Assembly (NCBI GenBank): GCA_016748015.1 | Contig: JAAOMT010000602.1 | Span: 1,057,922 to 1,121,921, forward strand | Direction: 5' to 3' | Length of the DNA stretch: 64,000 nucleotides | Origin: Geosiphon pyriformis | Taxonomy: Eukaryota; Glomeromycota; Glomeromycetes; Archaeosporales; Geosiphonaceae | In this document: positions 11,770 through 23,570 of the stretch, one piece after another | Layout of the letters: every line of letters begins with the position of its first letter | How positions within the stretch are numbered: the stretch's first letter is position 1 | The notes under the pieces: model-generated | The model's database searches: none | The model's input: only the letters and a program-made list of their open reading frames with translations | What the model was told of the DNA's origin: nothing | Position numbers and translations under genes: made by a program

Positions 11770-12657
11770 TGTTACAGGTAATTATTTGGGATCTCAAAGC
11801 AAATAACAAACCTGTAACTTGGTGTTTAATTGATTAATAATGTTGATTTCTGAAGGTGGTTATGAATCTAAAGGTTTTGGTTGAGTTTTTTGTATAATGG
11901 ACAGAGATTCAATAGTGGTTTTCAGTAGTCTCTTGGAATCGCAATTCCATCAATTCTTTTTTTGGCTTGGTGGCCGGCAATCCTCTGGTAAATAATCCAT
12001 AATCTTTTTACGTACTATACTCACTTACAGAGGTTTTTTACCAGGCAATCCTTGACATCAATAATTCAGTACTTAATCCTTAATCAATTTTAGTAAACAA
12101 CAAAAAAAATAACAAAGAAAATAAAAGAAACAAAGAAAATCAAAAAATAAGCCAAGGCAATTTAGCAAGTTAGTATCTCATTAATAGTTGTGATCAAGAA
12201 CTATTGTTTTAGTGTGATTAAGTATAACTTACTATCAACATGAAGTGTTGATAGTGAAAAATGAATTGAGATAGTAAATAATTATTTATTAATATTTGTG
12301 ATGTAAAAGGTTGCTTAGATCAAATCTAAACTGAAAAGTCTCTAACTAAAGGATTCTAATAATTATAACTTGTAAGTCTAATTGACTCTGAGAGTCTTAC
12401 TAATTCTGGAAGTCTTTTTGACTAATTTTCTAGCTTCTAATACTACTGCTATATATATATAAATTTTATTGTACAAGATTCCTTGAATTCCTCAATTCTC
12501 TAGCCTGGAATCTTGCAATTCCTCATATAAGAATCCTGAAATTCCTGGAATTCTGCAATTTTTCTGAGAGGAATCCTGAAATTCTACTTTTTACTATGTT
12601 TATTTTGATTGGCTAATTTATGTACTAATATTTAATTCCTATATTCTATGAGTAACA
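11770..12657 (-). repeat. 5' LTR of element D (LTR family 1)
   Basis: 888 bp, minus orientation: begins at 12657 with TGTTACTCATAGAATATAG and ends at 11770 with CTGTAACA followed by the PBS. It shares the TATA box (about 12,451-12,465 reverse) and the AGGAATTGCAGGATTCC-type short repeats (about 12,478-12,590) with the other family-1 LTRs. Confidence 0.9.
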
Positions 12658-14975
12658 ATAAGAATTTTTATGGTAATTCTAATTTTCTCTAATTTACAAA
12701 TAGTTGATTTTACTTCAAAAATCTGGGGCTGGTCCTTTACTTTTCTTTTTATTACTAATATATACTAGTTATATGATAAAATGGAAATTAATTGATTGGT
12801 AAAGATAATTTCTTTTTTATTAATTGTTTTTTCCTCTGCCATATTGACTGGTACATCTATTTTACTTATAGATTCGAATCTATTTATTCTTTTTGCAGTT
12901 ATTTCTAATTTTTCTCTTGTTCTTACTAACACTAATTAAGCTATTTTTACCAAAAATAGGAATATTGTCTGTGCTATCTTTTTATTTGGTTCAATTGTAT
13001 ATTCTTTTTTCTGAGTTATTTTGTAGTATTGCAATGATATTTTCTATATATTCTGTATCAATTATTTCTTCTCTGATATTAATCTTTTTTTTTATTAGAT
13101 TAAATTTAGATATTAATTGAATCATTGTTGTTGCCAGAATTTCCAGTGCTATTTTTAGATCTATACTGGTACATGAATATGGTTTCAATCTAATGGCAGT
13201 TTTTTTTGAATACTTAATATCAAATTTTGCATTAATATTATGCATGCATTTTGGCATAATACTTTTATTATTATTGCTAAACTATTTTAGTTCTTGCTCT
13301 ATAGAGAGATCTGAAAGTGCAATATATTATTTGAATTGTAATTAGAGTTTGAATTGTTATTATTGTTGCCATAGTAAATGAAATTGGAACCATTATTGTT
13401 GTTATTGTTAAAGTCTGAATCATGATTAATTTTCAATTCTGATTTCAATGCATATTCACTAATTGGTTTTTCTTTTTTAAGAATCAAATAGATCATGTGT
13501 AATAATGGATTATAAATAATATTACACTCATTACAATACTTAAAGTCACTGAAAATTAGGCAATGTTTACAGAGTCAAGTATTAAACTACTCTAAACACT
13601 GTTTTTGCTTTTTTTTAGTTAGTGCTAAGTTCTAATAATATTTGTGAAATTGTTCTAGATTATTCTCAATATTATTAAAAACATCAAAAGTTAAAATATA
13701 TTCAGTTTTAGAAAGTGTGAATGAATTATTTTTGATTTCCAGTATTGTATTTGTTGCAAACTTTAATAGAAGTGTCTTAAATAAGTAATAACAATTTTAG
13801 TATTTCCTTGTTTGATAATTTTAAAGATATTTGCTAGGCAATTAATGCTGTTATTATTACTAAAATATTTTAAAAATTCCAGTTTAAACATGTTAAAATT
13901 TTGGGGTTTCTGGATTAAGCTTTAATACTATGAGTTGGCAGTATCTTAAAAAAAATATGGAATTGTCTATAATGTTCTAACATTATCTTATCTATTGGCT
14001 GCAATGGCTTTTTCTATAATATTTAGCCAAACTTGTGTATTGTTTTCTTTACCAGTAAATTTTTCAAGTTTTGTAATTGGTACATAGACCATTGATATAA
14101 GTAATAGTTGTGGTAATAATTGTTATTGTTGTTGAAATTGTTGTTGTAATAGTGGTTAAAATTGTAGTTGCAGCTGTTATTGTTATATGACAATTGGTAC
14201 AACTGGTGATGGATTGATCATGATTACTAGAAGTAAGTTTTGGAAAACAATAGGAGCTGAATTTAGATTATTTGGGTTTTGTTGAATTGGAATAATTAGA
14301 ATTTAAATTTCTAGGTTTTCTAAAATCAGATTTTGGTTATTATTTTCCTAATTGTTATCTTTCTCTTTTTTAAAGTCAGTTATTTTCCAAGAATTAATGG
14401 CTCCAAAACCTGGTTGGAGTGGTGGTAATCAAAATTCTAATAGTGTTAGTGATTACAATTTAAATTTTTTAAAGAAATTACTATAAGTTCTCAATAAATT
14501 GGCTTTTTCTTGTTGATTTTAGAATGTTTTTCTTGCTAATAGTGTTTTTGTTTATGATAATATGATTTCTAATAATATATTGATAGTATTTCTAAACATA
14601 TGGTAATATGACAAATAAATAAATAAAATGACTCTTGGTTTCTTCTAAGTAGATGGTTGTATTTTTTTTGGTGTTTTTGCTAATATTTGTAATTTTTTTT
14701 TTGTTGTCTACAAAGATAATAGAAAATTGCTGTCTGGTGTATTTCTTAATTTTTTTGTTGATTTCTGTAATTATTGAAACAAACAAATAATTTTGTGGAA
14801 ATATAGTACTTTAGAACAATTTACTATAGAAATTGTTGAGTGCTGCTTCTGAATTTTTTTGGTTTTCTAAGTAAGTCTTGATTTTTTTGTTGACATAAAA
14901 GTTGAAAGTTGATTCTGCTGGCCAATAATTACTTGTTAATTCTAAGTAAGTTTGATAGTGTTAAAATAAAACTTT
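12658..14975 (-). pseudogene. Eroded Ty3/gypsy Gag and dUTPase remnant (element E)
   Basis: Right to left on the minus strand: Gag N-terminal traces (14,600-14,970, FNFYVN-type), Gag core traces (13,700-14,450), then a dUTPase remnant at 12,840-13,257. The dUTPase shows INAKFDI for motif 1, an IIDTEY motif 3 with its Asp, a motif-5 remnant FESISK and the following IDVPVNMA. The protease is missing, so there is an internal deletion of over 1 kb. The base composition is far more AT-rich than in element C and stops are frequent. E is cut on the left by element D's LTR and on the right by an eroded LTR2. Confidence 0.75.
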
Positions 14976-15870
14976 CATGAATTTCAATATAATATTATTT
15001 CAATTTATTATTTATTATTATATTAAATTTTCTGAATTATTATTTAATTAATAACTTAATTTGTACAAAACACAATATAACCAAATTATAATGATCAGAT
15101 TATATAATACACTAAACTATGTAATATTTAGAATTTATTAAAATATTTAGTAATTTGACAAAATATTTAATAATTTATTAAAATAATTTATAATTTGCAA
15201 AAATAACTTGTAGTTTAATAAAAAGTATTTTTAGTTTATCAAAATATTAAAAAAAAAACACTAAATTATAGAATAATATTATAACAACTTATATAAAAAA
15301 AAGTTTTTTTTGGTATTTTTTATAAAATATCTTCTTTACAAATCAACTTTAATAAAAACTTACTTTAAAAAACATAAAAATCTTAATTATTTCTGTTTAA
15401 AATTAACTATTTTATACTAATATTTTGAAATTGATTAATTATTAATTTCAGTAACTCTTAGTAACTTCTAAATTTAAATCCAAACTAACTTTTTTAACAT
15501 ATTTTTTATTTTTTATTTTTATTTTATTTTTATTTTTATTTTTTTTATATTATTGAATAATCTAGAATTAAAATTTTTTATAAAAAATTGACTTTTACAG
15601 CAAAATAACTATACATATTTTTAAAAAGCTTATAAACAAAATTTTTTTGTAAAAGAGTTAATTTTTACTACAAAGTAATTATAAAAGTAATTGGTATAAA
15701 ATTGGTTATTTTATTATAAATTTAATAGTATACATAGTTTAAAGTATAGAAAAATACTTTAGAAAAAAAATTAGCTTATTAAAATTCATTAATTTTTATT
15801 AATAACAGAATTAACAGCAAAATAACATTAATAATACCAAAAAAAAATATAAATTATGTACTTTTTACAT
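14976..15870 (+). repeat. Eroded LTR family 2 copy
   Basis: Blocks in order match the solo LTR at 10262-11244: ATTAATAACTTAATTTGTACAAAACACA, an ATGATCAGATTATATAATAC equivalent, spaced GTTTATCAAAAT-like units (15,130-15,245) where the intact copy has GTTCGCCGAAAT, and the AGCAAAATAACATTAATAATACC end. Most differences are C->T or G->A. Edges are approximate. Confidence 0.65.
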
Positions 15871-17255
15871 ATAATTAGCTATTTAAATTAAAACAAAAAA
15901 AGTTAAAAATAGATTTAGCTTATTAATTTCTTTAATAATACTATTTAAATTCTTAAAATTAAAAATAAATTTATTAAAAAACAACTTAATTAACTTAATA
16001 CCATCTTTAATATTTGGATTTAACATATATTACAAAATAATTATATATTTAATAATATTATTAGTCAGAAAAAAAGATTTAATAATCAATATTTTATTAT
16101 AGTCTATTTTACTAAAATTAACTTTAAATCTAAAACAGACAATATTCTTAAAAACATTAACAGAAAATTAGAAAATTTATTAGTAATATACTTTATAAAA
16201 AGCAAATTTCTTTTTATATAAAGTTTTTTGTCAACATTATTATTCAGAAAAGTAGTAACCAAAATAATTAAAAAACCAATAGACTCAATAACAAATTTAA
16301 TCAAAGCAGTTAAACTTAAAACTTAAAGTTTTGAAAAGTTTAATTTAGATTTAACAGCAGAATTAACAACAAAAACAACCAAAAAAGCAGCAAAAAAAAA
16401 GCCAAAAAGATAAAAACCATAATATAAGATTTGCTATTAATAAAAAATGACATAAAAAACTTAAAACTAATAACAAACTTAGAAAATCTCTTAAAAAACA
16501 AAGAAAAAAACACTTTATAGTTAACAAATAGATAATTTAAATCATGATATCTGTAATAATAATAACACTCTGAAGTTTTTTATCAAATATAATATTTGTA
16601 TAAAGTACTAATTTTAGTAATAACAAAATTCAAAAACTTATAAGAACTAAATATCATAATAATAAAATATTAATAATAATAAAAATTAGATAAGTAAAAA
16701 ATAAAACAAGTATAATTACCAATTTAAAAAATCATATTACTAATTTTAAAGACATTACAACTGAAAAAATATTGACTAATTTGGTTTTAAATATATTTTT
16801 TAAGATAATAATCTTTTTTTGGTTAAGAAAAAAATTCAAGTATTATCTTTTTTTACCAATACAAACTAGTAGTCAAAAGCAATAACAACAAAAAAAGAGT
16901 TTTTAAAAGTAATAACAACATATTATTACAAACTAACAAGCTTTAACTTAAAAAAAATAACAATACTAAAAACACCAAAAATATTTTTAATATTATTAAA
17001 AAATATATTAAAAGAAAATTATAAAATACAACAGAAATAAAAAAAAATTCCAAAAGTTACTACAGAAAATTTTGTAATTTTGAATATAATTACTAAAAAA
17101 AACTTTAATAAATAAAACAAAAAATTAACCAAGACAATTTGATTTTGAAAATAGTATTAAACACCAGAATAAAAGCTATTTATTCAAAGAATTTTTGATA
17201 ATTGAAAATAGTTTTTTAAATACTACCAAAGACAGTATTAAAAAACAAAAAAAAA
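15871..17255. repeat. AT-extreme repeat, type G copy 1
   Basis: Nearly pure A/T sequence with no credible gene. Blocks recur in the same order at 22,106-23,570 and about 53,700-54,494, including the TCAACAAACTTTAATTT stretch and a shared end with ATACTATTAAAAACAGTAT, a small inverted repeat. It is probably an old transposon copy eroded beyond recognition. Confidence 0.5.
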
Positions 17256-18740
17256 TTTAATTTAGTTTTTATTTAATCATTCTAATTCTTAAAATTAAAT
17301 AATTTAATAAGTTGTTTTGTTTTTAGAATTAATAATTTGCTAAAAAATATTATATTTAATAATACAGCCAATAGTTAATCTTAATTTATCTTAGAAAATG
17401 TGTTATTTTTATTATTATTTATATTAAAAAAAAGACTAGTTGTTTTTAAAAAGATTTTATCTAAGATTTTATTTAAAACCACAAAAAAGTTTAATATAAA
17501 AATAGTAAATATAAGTAACTACTGTTGTTTTTTAATTTTTTAGTTTTTTTAACCATTTACAAAATAATAATAATAATATTAGTAGTAAAAACAAAAAAAA
17601 TTAATTTGCTAATTTATTGTTAAAAACCACTAGTTAAAAATAAGTAAAATATTTTAAAAAAACATTATTAGAATGTTTTGCTTAATTGTTTTAATAATAG
17701 AAAAATTTTTTTTATTGAAATTTTATTAATTACTATAAAAAAAGTAATATTTAAAACTTTTTTATTTTTTTTTAATTATGATTATAAAAATAAAAGAAAA
17801 AAAATATTATTTTTAATTTAAATTATTAAATTTAACATATTATATTAGATAGTAATTTACATTAAAAAAAATTTGATTATTTATTTAAAGAATCAATAAA
17901 TTAATTTTAAAAGTTGTATAGTTAGAAAAAAAATTTATTTATTTAATTTTAAAAATATTATATAAAATAATAAGTTTTAAAATATTAAAATTTTGTTTTA
18001 CTAATATTAAATTTTAAGTCAAAACTATTATTTTTGGTTTTTTTTACTATTATTATAATATTAATTTAATAATAAGTTTTAAATTAACTTTTTTAAAAAA
18101 TAAACTGGTTAAATTAGTTTTATTAATTATTAAACTTATTAATACTTTAATTTTTATAAATTTTAAAATAAAAAAAATTCTTATAAATAAATAAAAGATT
18201 AGTATTTTTAAAAAATTATTAATAATTTAAGCAAAAAAATAATAAATTTTAAAATAAAATATAATATAAATAATAATAAAAATAAGTTTAATAAAAATCC
18301 AAATTTTTTTGTATATAAAAAAAATTATAAAATAATAATATTTAGGGTTTTAATATTAAATTTAATATAAATAAAATTATATAATTAACTAATTTAATTT
18401 TTACCAATAATAGTTTGATTATAATTATACATAATATAAATATAATTATTAGGCAAAATTCTAAATTTAAAAGCTTTTTATTAATTATTAATAAATTTAT
18501 TTTATAATATATAAAAAAATAAAATAAAAAAATATATTAATATTATATTTTAAGAAAAAAAATTTAAATTTTACTTAAAAAATAAAAAGTAAAACAAAAT
18601 AAATCATTAATAAATTAAACCAAAATTTTTTTAATTAATTATTAAAAATATGTAATTTTTAAATATCTAATTTAAAAAACAAAGATAAAAAAAGTTTTTA
18701 TAATTATAAAATAATTAAAAATAATATTATTTAAATATTT
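17256..18740. repeat. AT-extreme repeat, type H copy 1
   Basis: Starts TTTAATTTAGTTTTTATTTAATCATTC and shares a block of several hundred bp with 38,032-39,355, including AATTTAATAAGTTGTTTTG, CTTAGAAAATRTGTTATT and AAGATTTTATTTAAAA. Partial matches start at 39,356 and 54,495. No coding potential is believable at this composition. Confidence 0.5.
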
Positions 18741-20125
18741 ATTCTTAAAGAAATTAAACTTTTTTGTTATTGCCAATAAAACTGCTGTTTACTTTTCTGA
18801 AGTTGATTTGGGAGTTAAAATTAGAGTTTATGAGTTATTGTTTTTAATACTGGCCAAATTACAAATTATTATTTTTGTTTTTGGAATGTATGCTTTTTTT
18901 CTATACTGTTATTGTGTACTTAGATAGTTAAATTATCATAAATACATGTATTTTAGAATTAGAGTTGATAAATTCTGATTTTTGTAATCATTGCTAAATG
19001 AAAAAAAACATATTGTAAACTTAATTAAAGATAAAAATTTCTTAATAGTATAGTTAAAAATTAAAAGACATTCAAATATTTTGGGGAATATTTGTGCTAA
19101 TATTTTGACAAATAAGACTGCTTGTTTTTTTTGTTGCTATTCAATAATATGTGCAAATACTATATTGTAACAAATAGTTTAACAATATCTAATAATATTT
19201 GTTATTTTGTTTGAGATATATATAAATTAGTATATTATACTTATTGAAAAACAAATCTGGTTTTAAAGTAATAGATAGCTTTATGATCTAAAAAATTAAC
19301 TAAGTTTAAACTACTACAGTTTAACTTTTGAATTTACATATGCTGTTAGGTTTTATCAACAAGATTTTAGCTGGTTTGTATAAAAGCAGTTTATAGAAAG
19401 TTGTTTATTATAATTAGAAAAAACTTTATAATAAAAAATATTTAAGTGTTCTGTGTTTATAATATAAAAAGATTAAATTTTCTAATTATGTGTTTATTTA
19501 TTCTAAAAAAACTGATTTCTACAAAAAAATAGTGCTTGATTAAATTATGGTTTGGAGATTTTTAATAGAGTCTTGTGTTTTTTTATCTTTTATAATAGTG
19601 GAATTTTTTTTTTATATTTATTAAATATTAGATTATATGTGTTTTTTTGCAAAAATTTGTGCTTATAAATTAGTACTGTAAAACTATGTAAATATTTAAT
19701 TGTTGAAAAGAAGCCATCTAGATTTTGGTTAATTTTGTGCATAGTTTAGATAAGTATTATTGTTCAAATTTGTGAAAATTTAGGTTCAAATATAAGACTA
19801 ATATGAAAAAATATAGTTTAATCAATAATTTTAAGGTTGTGTCTAATGTGTTTTACATTTTAATATCAAGTTTGTTTAATAAAATAGTAAGATTAATTGG
19901 TAATAATAAGTTGTTTAGAGTTAACTTCAGTTTTTATAAGCCTTACTTGTTTTTTTTTGGGTTTAAATAATAAAATTATTGTTTATATAAAAACTTAATA
20001 TTGCTTTAATTGGTTTAAATAACTGGTTACATATAATAAAAATGTGAATTATATCTAATTAAGACTCTTAATCTTGGTTTTATATATTAGATAATAATTA
20101 AATTGTATTTATTAAATTAATATTA
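18741..20125 (+). pseudogene. LINE ORF2 3' end (RNase H and C-terminus) and 3' UTR, eroded
   Basis: Conceptual reading gives KTAVYFSEVDLGV, then AKLQIIIF in place of the RNase H AELQAIAL motif, matching the LINEs at 36,640 and 63,230. The tail repeats the 3' UTR seen at 37,850-38,020: SFGF-like end, a long T run, GGTTTAAATAACTGGTTACAT, and TATATATTAGATAATAATTA. It is 5'-truncated and strongly AT-shifted, with many stops. It would have encoded RNA-degrading and C-terminal domains of a non-LTR retrotransposase. Confidence 0.75.
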
Positions 20126-20480
20126 TTTATTTAAATAATAATATTTTTTTTGTAATATAATAAAAAATAGTTTTATTAAACAGATTATTATTATTTTTTA
20201 CTATTATAGTAAAAATTGCTTGAAAAATATTTTTTTGTATATTATTATTATTTTAACTTTTTTTTAATATTTTGTTTAAAAATAATCCAAATATTTTTAA
20301 TTAAATTGAGATTTAAACTATATAATAACCAAAACAAAATATAATTTAACAATTATATTTTTAAATCTGTATAAACATTTTTTAAAATATGCTTTGAATT
20401 ATTATTATATTAAAAAATCTAATATTATTATTTATATATAATAATTATATTATAATATAAATTTTTATTAAAAATTTTAT
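20126..20480. other. AT-rich stretch without recognisable content
   Basis: About 90% A/T by eye, short A and T runs, no open frame of note. I see no gene, RNA or clear repeat border here. Confidence 0.4.
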
Positions 20481-20589
20481 AATAAAATATTAGTTTATAT
20501 TTTTTGTAAAGATATATATTCTAATTTTTTTATATGCTGTTACTTATAGAAAAAACAGATAGAAAAATAAACCAATAAAAAAATAGTAC

Positions 20590-20760
20590 TTAATAAGAAA
20601 GCACAATATTAAAAAATTATGACATATTGCTTAACAATAAGCATATTATTAGTGAATTATAGCACACTGCTTAGCAATAAGCACATTGACAGAAAATTAT
20701 GGCATATTGCTTAGTAATAAGCATATTATCAAAGAAAATAGAGCATATTGCTTAAAAAAA
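20590..20760 (+). repeat. 40-bp tandem array 1 with hairpin core
   Basis: The core TGCTTAgcAATAAGCA begins at 20,628, 20,668, 20,708 and 20,749 (spacing 40, 40, 41). TGCTTA and TAAGCA are complementary, so each full unit can form a 6-bp stem with a 4-nt loop. The fourth unit is incomplete. Confidence 0.85.
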
Positions 20761-20997
20761 TATAAGATCTTATATAACATAAATTATATATATATAGCAA
20801 AAGTGTTAAAAACAGAGAAAATAATTTCAGAAAAATTTAATAGAATTTATATTAATTTAAAACAATACCTTTTTCTTTAAAAAATAGTTTTCTATGACTT
20901 GAAATAAAATTATTCTCATTATTACTTATTGAAAAATACAAAAAGAAAAAGCTGAAAAAATGGATAAAAATATAGACCAATAGGAAAATAAGTACTT

Positions 20998-21210
20998 AAC
21001 ACATAAACACAATATTAAAAAACTATGACACATTACTTAGCAATATACATATTGTTAGTAAATTATAATATACTGCTTAGCAATATGAGCAATATTAGTA
21101 AATTAGGGCATACTGCTTAGCATTATAAACAATTTTAGTAAATTAAGACATATTGTACAGCAATGTAAGTAATGTTAATAAATTAGAACACATTGCTTAA
21201 CAAAAATATA
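20998..21210 (+). repeat. 40-bp tandem array 2
   Basis: Core positions at 21,034, 21,074, 21,114, 21,154 and 21,194: five units at an exact 40-bp spacing. The left half of the core (TGCTTAGCAAT) is kept in most units but the right half of the stem is degraded. The last unit and downstream AAATATAAGATCTTATA correspond to array 1 at an offset of 445 bp. Confidence 0.85.
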
Positions 21211-21933
21211 AGATCTTATAAAACAAGAAATATGTATATATAATGAAAATATTAAAAACAAAAAAGACAGAATTCATCCCAAAATTCAGTTCAAAATTAA
21301 TCTTTCAACCTATTAATTATTTTATACTCTTTTCTTTAAAAAATAGTTTTTTATAACTTAAAATAAAATCAAATCACATATTAATAAAATATCAATTACT
21401 ACTTAAATTCATGTTATCATCACTTAATTAAAAAAATATTAATTATTTTTATTCTATTAACACTCCATATTAATAGAATTCAATATTTAACTACACTAAA
21501 TCAATAACTCTTAATTATAATTATTAACAGAATACTAATTTTTTAATTTTTTTTTCATCTTCTTTTATTTTTATTTTTTTTATTTATTTTTGTTTGTTTT
21601 ATTAATTTACTAACAGATTAAAGAGATTAAGCATTGAATAATTTAATGTCAAGGATAATCTGGTAAAAGATCTAAAAATAAAAATATAAAACTAGAAAAT
21701 TGAGAATAGTTTATCAGAAGAACATAACTACCAAAATAAACTGGTCATCATGTTAAAGAAAAAAATTAACAGAATAACTATTCTGGAAGACTACTGAAAC
21801 AATCATTAAATCTCTGTCTATTATACAAAAAACTCCACTAAAATCTTCAGATATTACCAACATTACTAAGCTATTGAGTATTAAGTTACAGATTTGTTAT
21901 TTGTACTAATACCTTAAATAATTACCTGTAATA

Positions 21934-22105
21934 TTTGGTGTTTTCTGTGAGGTATAATCTAGCAGAAAATTAGCACTAATAACAATTATCAAAAACAGTG
22001 ACAGAATCAAAAAAAATAAGAACAAACTACTACTAATTAATAATAAGAATTATAAAAATAATTTTATGCTAAATAATAATTCAAATTTTGGCTTGTAATA
22101 ATATT
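21934..22105. mobile_element. Short gypsy 5' leader abutting an LTR2 fragment
   Basis: After the PBS comes a leader like that of element C (GAGGTATAATCTAGCAGAAAATTAGCACTAAT). By about 22,025 it passes into TTATAAAAATAATTTTATGCTAAATAATA...GGCTTGTAATA, which is the outer end of LTR2 in reverse orientation (compare 7,420-7,470). Only about 80 bp of that LTR remain. Confidence 0.5.
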
Positions 22106-23570
22106 AAAGCTATAAAAAAAATCTATCTTAAAAAGATATTTTATTTATAATAGCAATTAATATATTATTATTTTTAATTAAACTACTTAATTATTTAATA
22201 ATTATATTTGTATTAAACTTAATATTATTAGATTAATATTTTCAAAAAGTAATTAATCTAATATAAAATTTATTATTAACTAATTAATATTATATTTATT
22301 TACATAAATATTATTAAAATTATATTTGGTTTTAATTATTACTATATTTAAGAAAATTTAATTCATATTTTTATTAAAAACAAATACTTTATCTTGAATA
22401 ATAGAAACTAGATTCTTAATTTTCATATATAAAACAAAAAAAATATTCAAAAAAATAATAATTAAAGTAACCAAAAAACCAATAAATTTAGCAACAAATT
22501 TATTTAAAAATACTTAATTCAAGATTTAAGATTTTAAAAAATTCAATATTAATTTAGTCACAAAATTAACAACAGAAACAATTACAAAAATAGCAAAAAA
22601 AAGCAAAAAAAACAGAAGTCTTAATATAAAATTTTTTATTAATTAAAAATAATACAAAAAATTTAAAATTAACAGTAAACTTAAATAATAATTTAAATAA
22701 AAATAATAATAACACCTTATAATTTTTAAACAAATAATTCAAATTTTAATATTTATAATAGCAATATTACTTAAAAGCTTTCTATTAAATATAATATTTG
22801 TATAAAGTATTGGTTTTTGTAATATTAAGATCTAAAGACTTATAAAACTTAAATATTATAATAACAAAATATTAATAATAATAAAAATTAAGAAAATAAA
22901 AAATAAAACAAGTATAGTTACTAACTTAAAAAATTAAATTACTAATTTTAAAAACAATATAATTGAAAAAAAATTAAATAATTTGGCTTTAAAAGTTTCT
23001 TTTAAAATAATAATTTTTTTTAATTAAAGAAAAAAAATTTTAAAATTGTTTTAATTAATATAAACTAATAACTAAGAGCAATAGTAACAAAAAAAAGTCT
23101 TTAAAATTAACAATAGTATATTATTATAAATCAACAAACTTTAATTTAACTAAAATAATTATATTAAAAATACCAAAAATATTTTTAATATTATTAAAAA
23201 ATATGTTAAAAAAAATATTAAAATATAACAAAAATAGAAAAAAAAAACCAAAAACTATTACAAAAAATTTTGTAAGTTTAAATATAATTAAAAAAAAAGC
23301 ACTAATAAAAACTTTAACAGCAATAACCAAAAAAGTTTTAAAAGCAAAATCTATACAAAACAACCTAATATTGTTCTTAAAAATTAACTTAAGTCTAATA
23401 AAATCAAACAGTAAATAAAACAAAAAATTAATTAAGACTAATTTAATCTTAAAATAATATTAAATATTAAATAAAAACTATTTACTTAAAGAATTTTTAA
23501 TAATTAAAAATTGTTTTTTAAATACTATTAAAAACAGTATTAAAAAATAAAAAAATAAATATTAATTCTG
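22106..23570. repeat. AT-extreme repeat, type G copy 2
   Basis: Direct repeat of 15,871-17,255, with blocks in the same order (GTCACAAAATTAACAACAGAAAC, AACAAACTTTAATTTAAC, and the ATACTATTAAAAACAGTAT end). Overlapping frames on both strands at 23,124-23,423 are open only because stop codons are rare by chance in the A-rich lysine/phenylalanine composition; I do not call them genes. Confidence 0.5.

Larger units (their letters stand above)
20481..21933 (+). repeat. LTR family 1-like LTR with duplicated U3 and 40-bp arrays
   Basis: The right part (about 21,400-21,933) follows LTR family 1: GTCAAGGATAATCTGGTAAAAGATC, a CTGTCTATTATACAAAAAACTCCACT block, and an ACCTGTAATA end. A PBS (TGGTGTTTTCTGTGAGG) starts at 21,936. 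The left part is a tandem duplication of about 445 bp, each unit carrying an array of 40-bp repeats. The left border is uncertain. It reads as the 5' LTR of a plus-strand element whose body is cut off after about 100 bp. Confidence 0.65.

Noticed and set aside
20590-21210. CRISPR-like array (regular 40-bp repeats with a hairpin).
   Set aside because: The whole 40-bp unit repeats with no unique spacers, the setting is a eukaryotic LTR, and no cas genes are present.
23124-23423. Overlapping open frames on both strands in AT-rich DNA.
   Set aside because: Lys/Asn and Phe/Ile-rich translations, not kept in the sister copy at 16.7-17.1 kb; a product of composition.
15871-23570. Mitochondrial DNA insertion, suggested by the very low GC.
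   Set aside because: No mitochondrial proteins or rRNA seen. The blocks are repeated and interleaved with LINE and LTR pieces.
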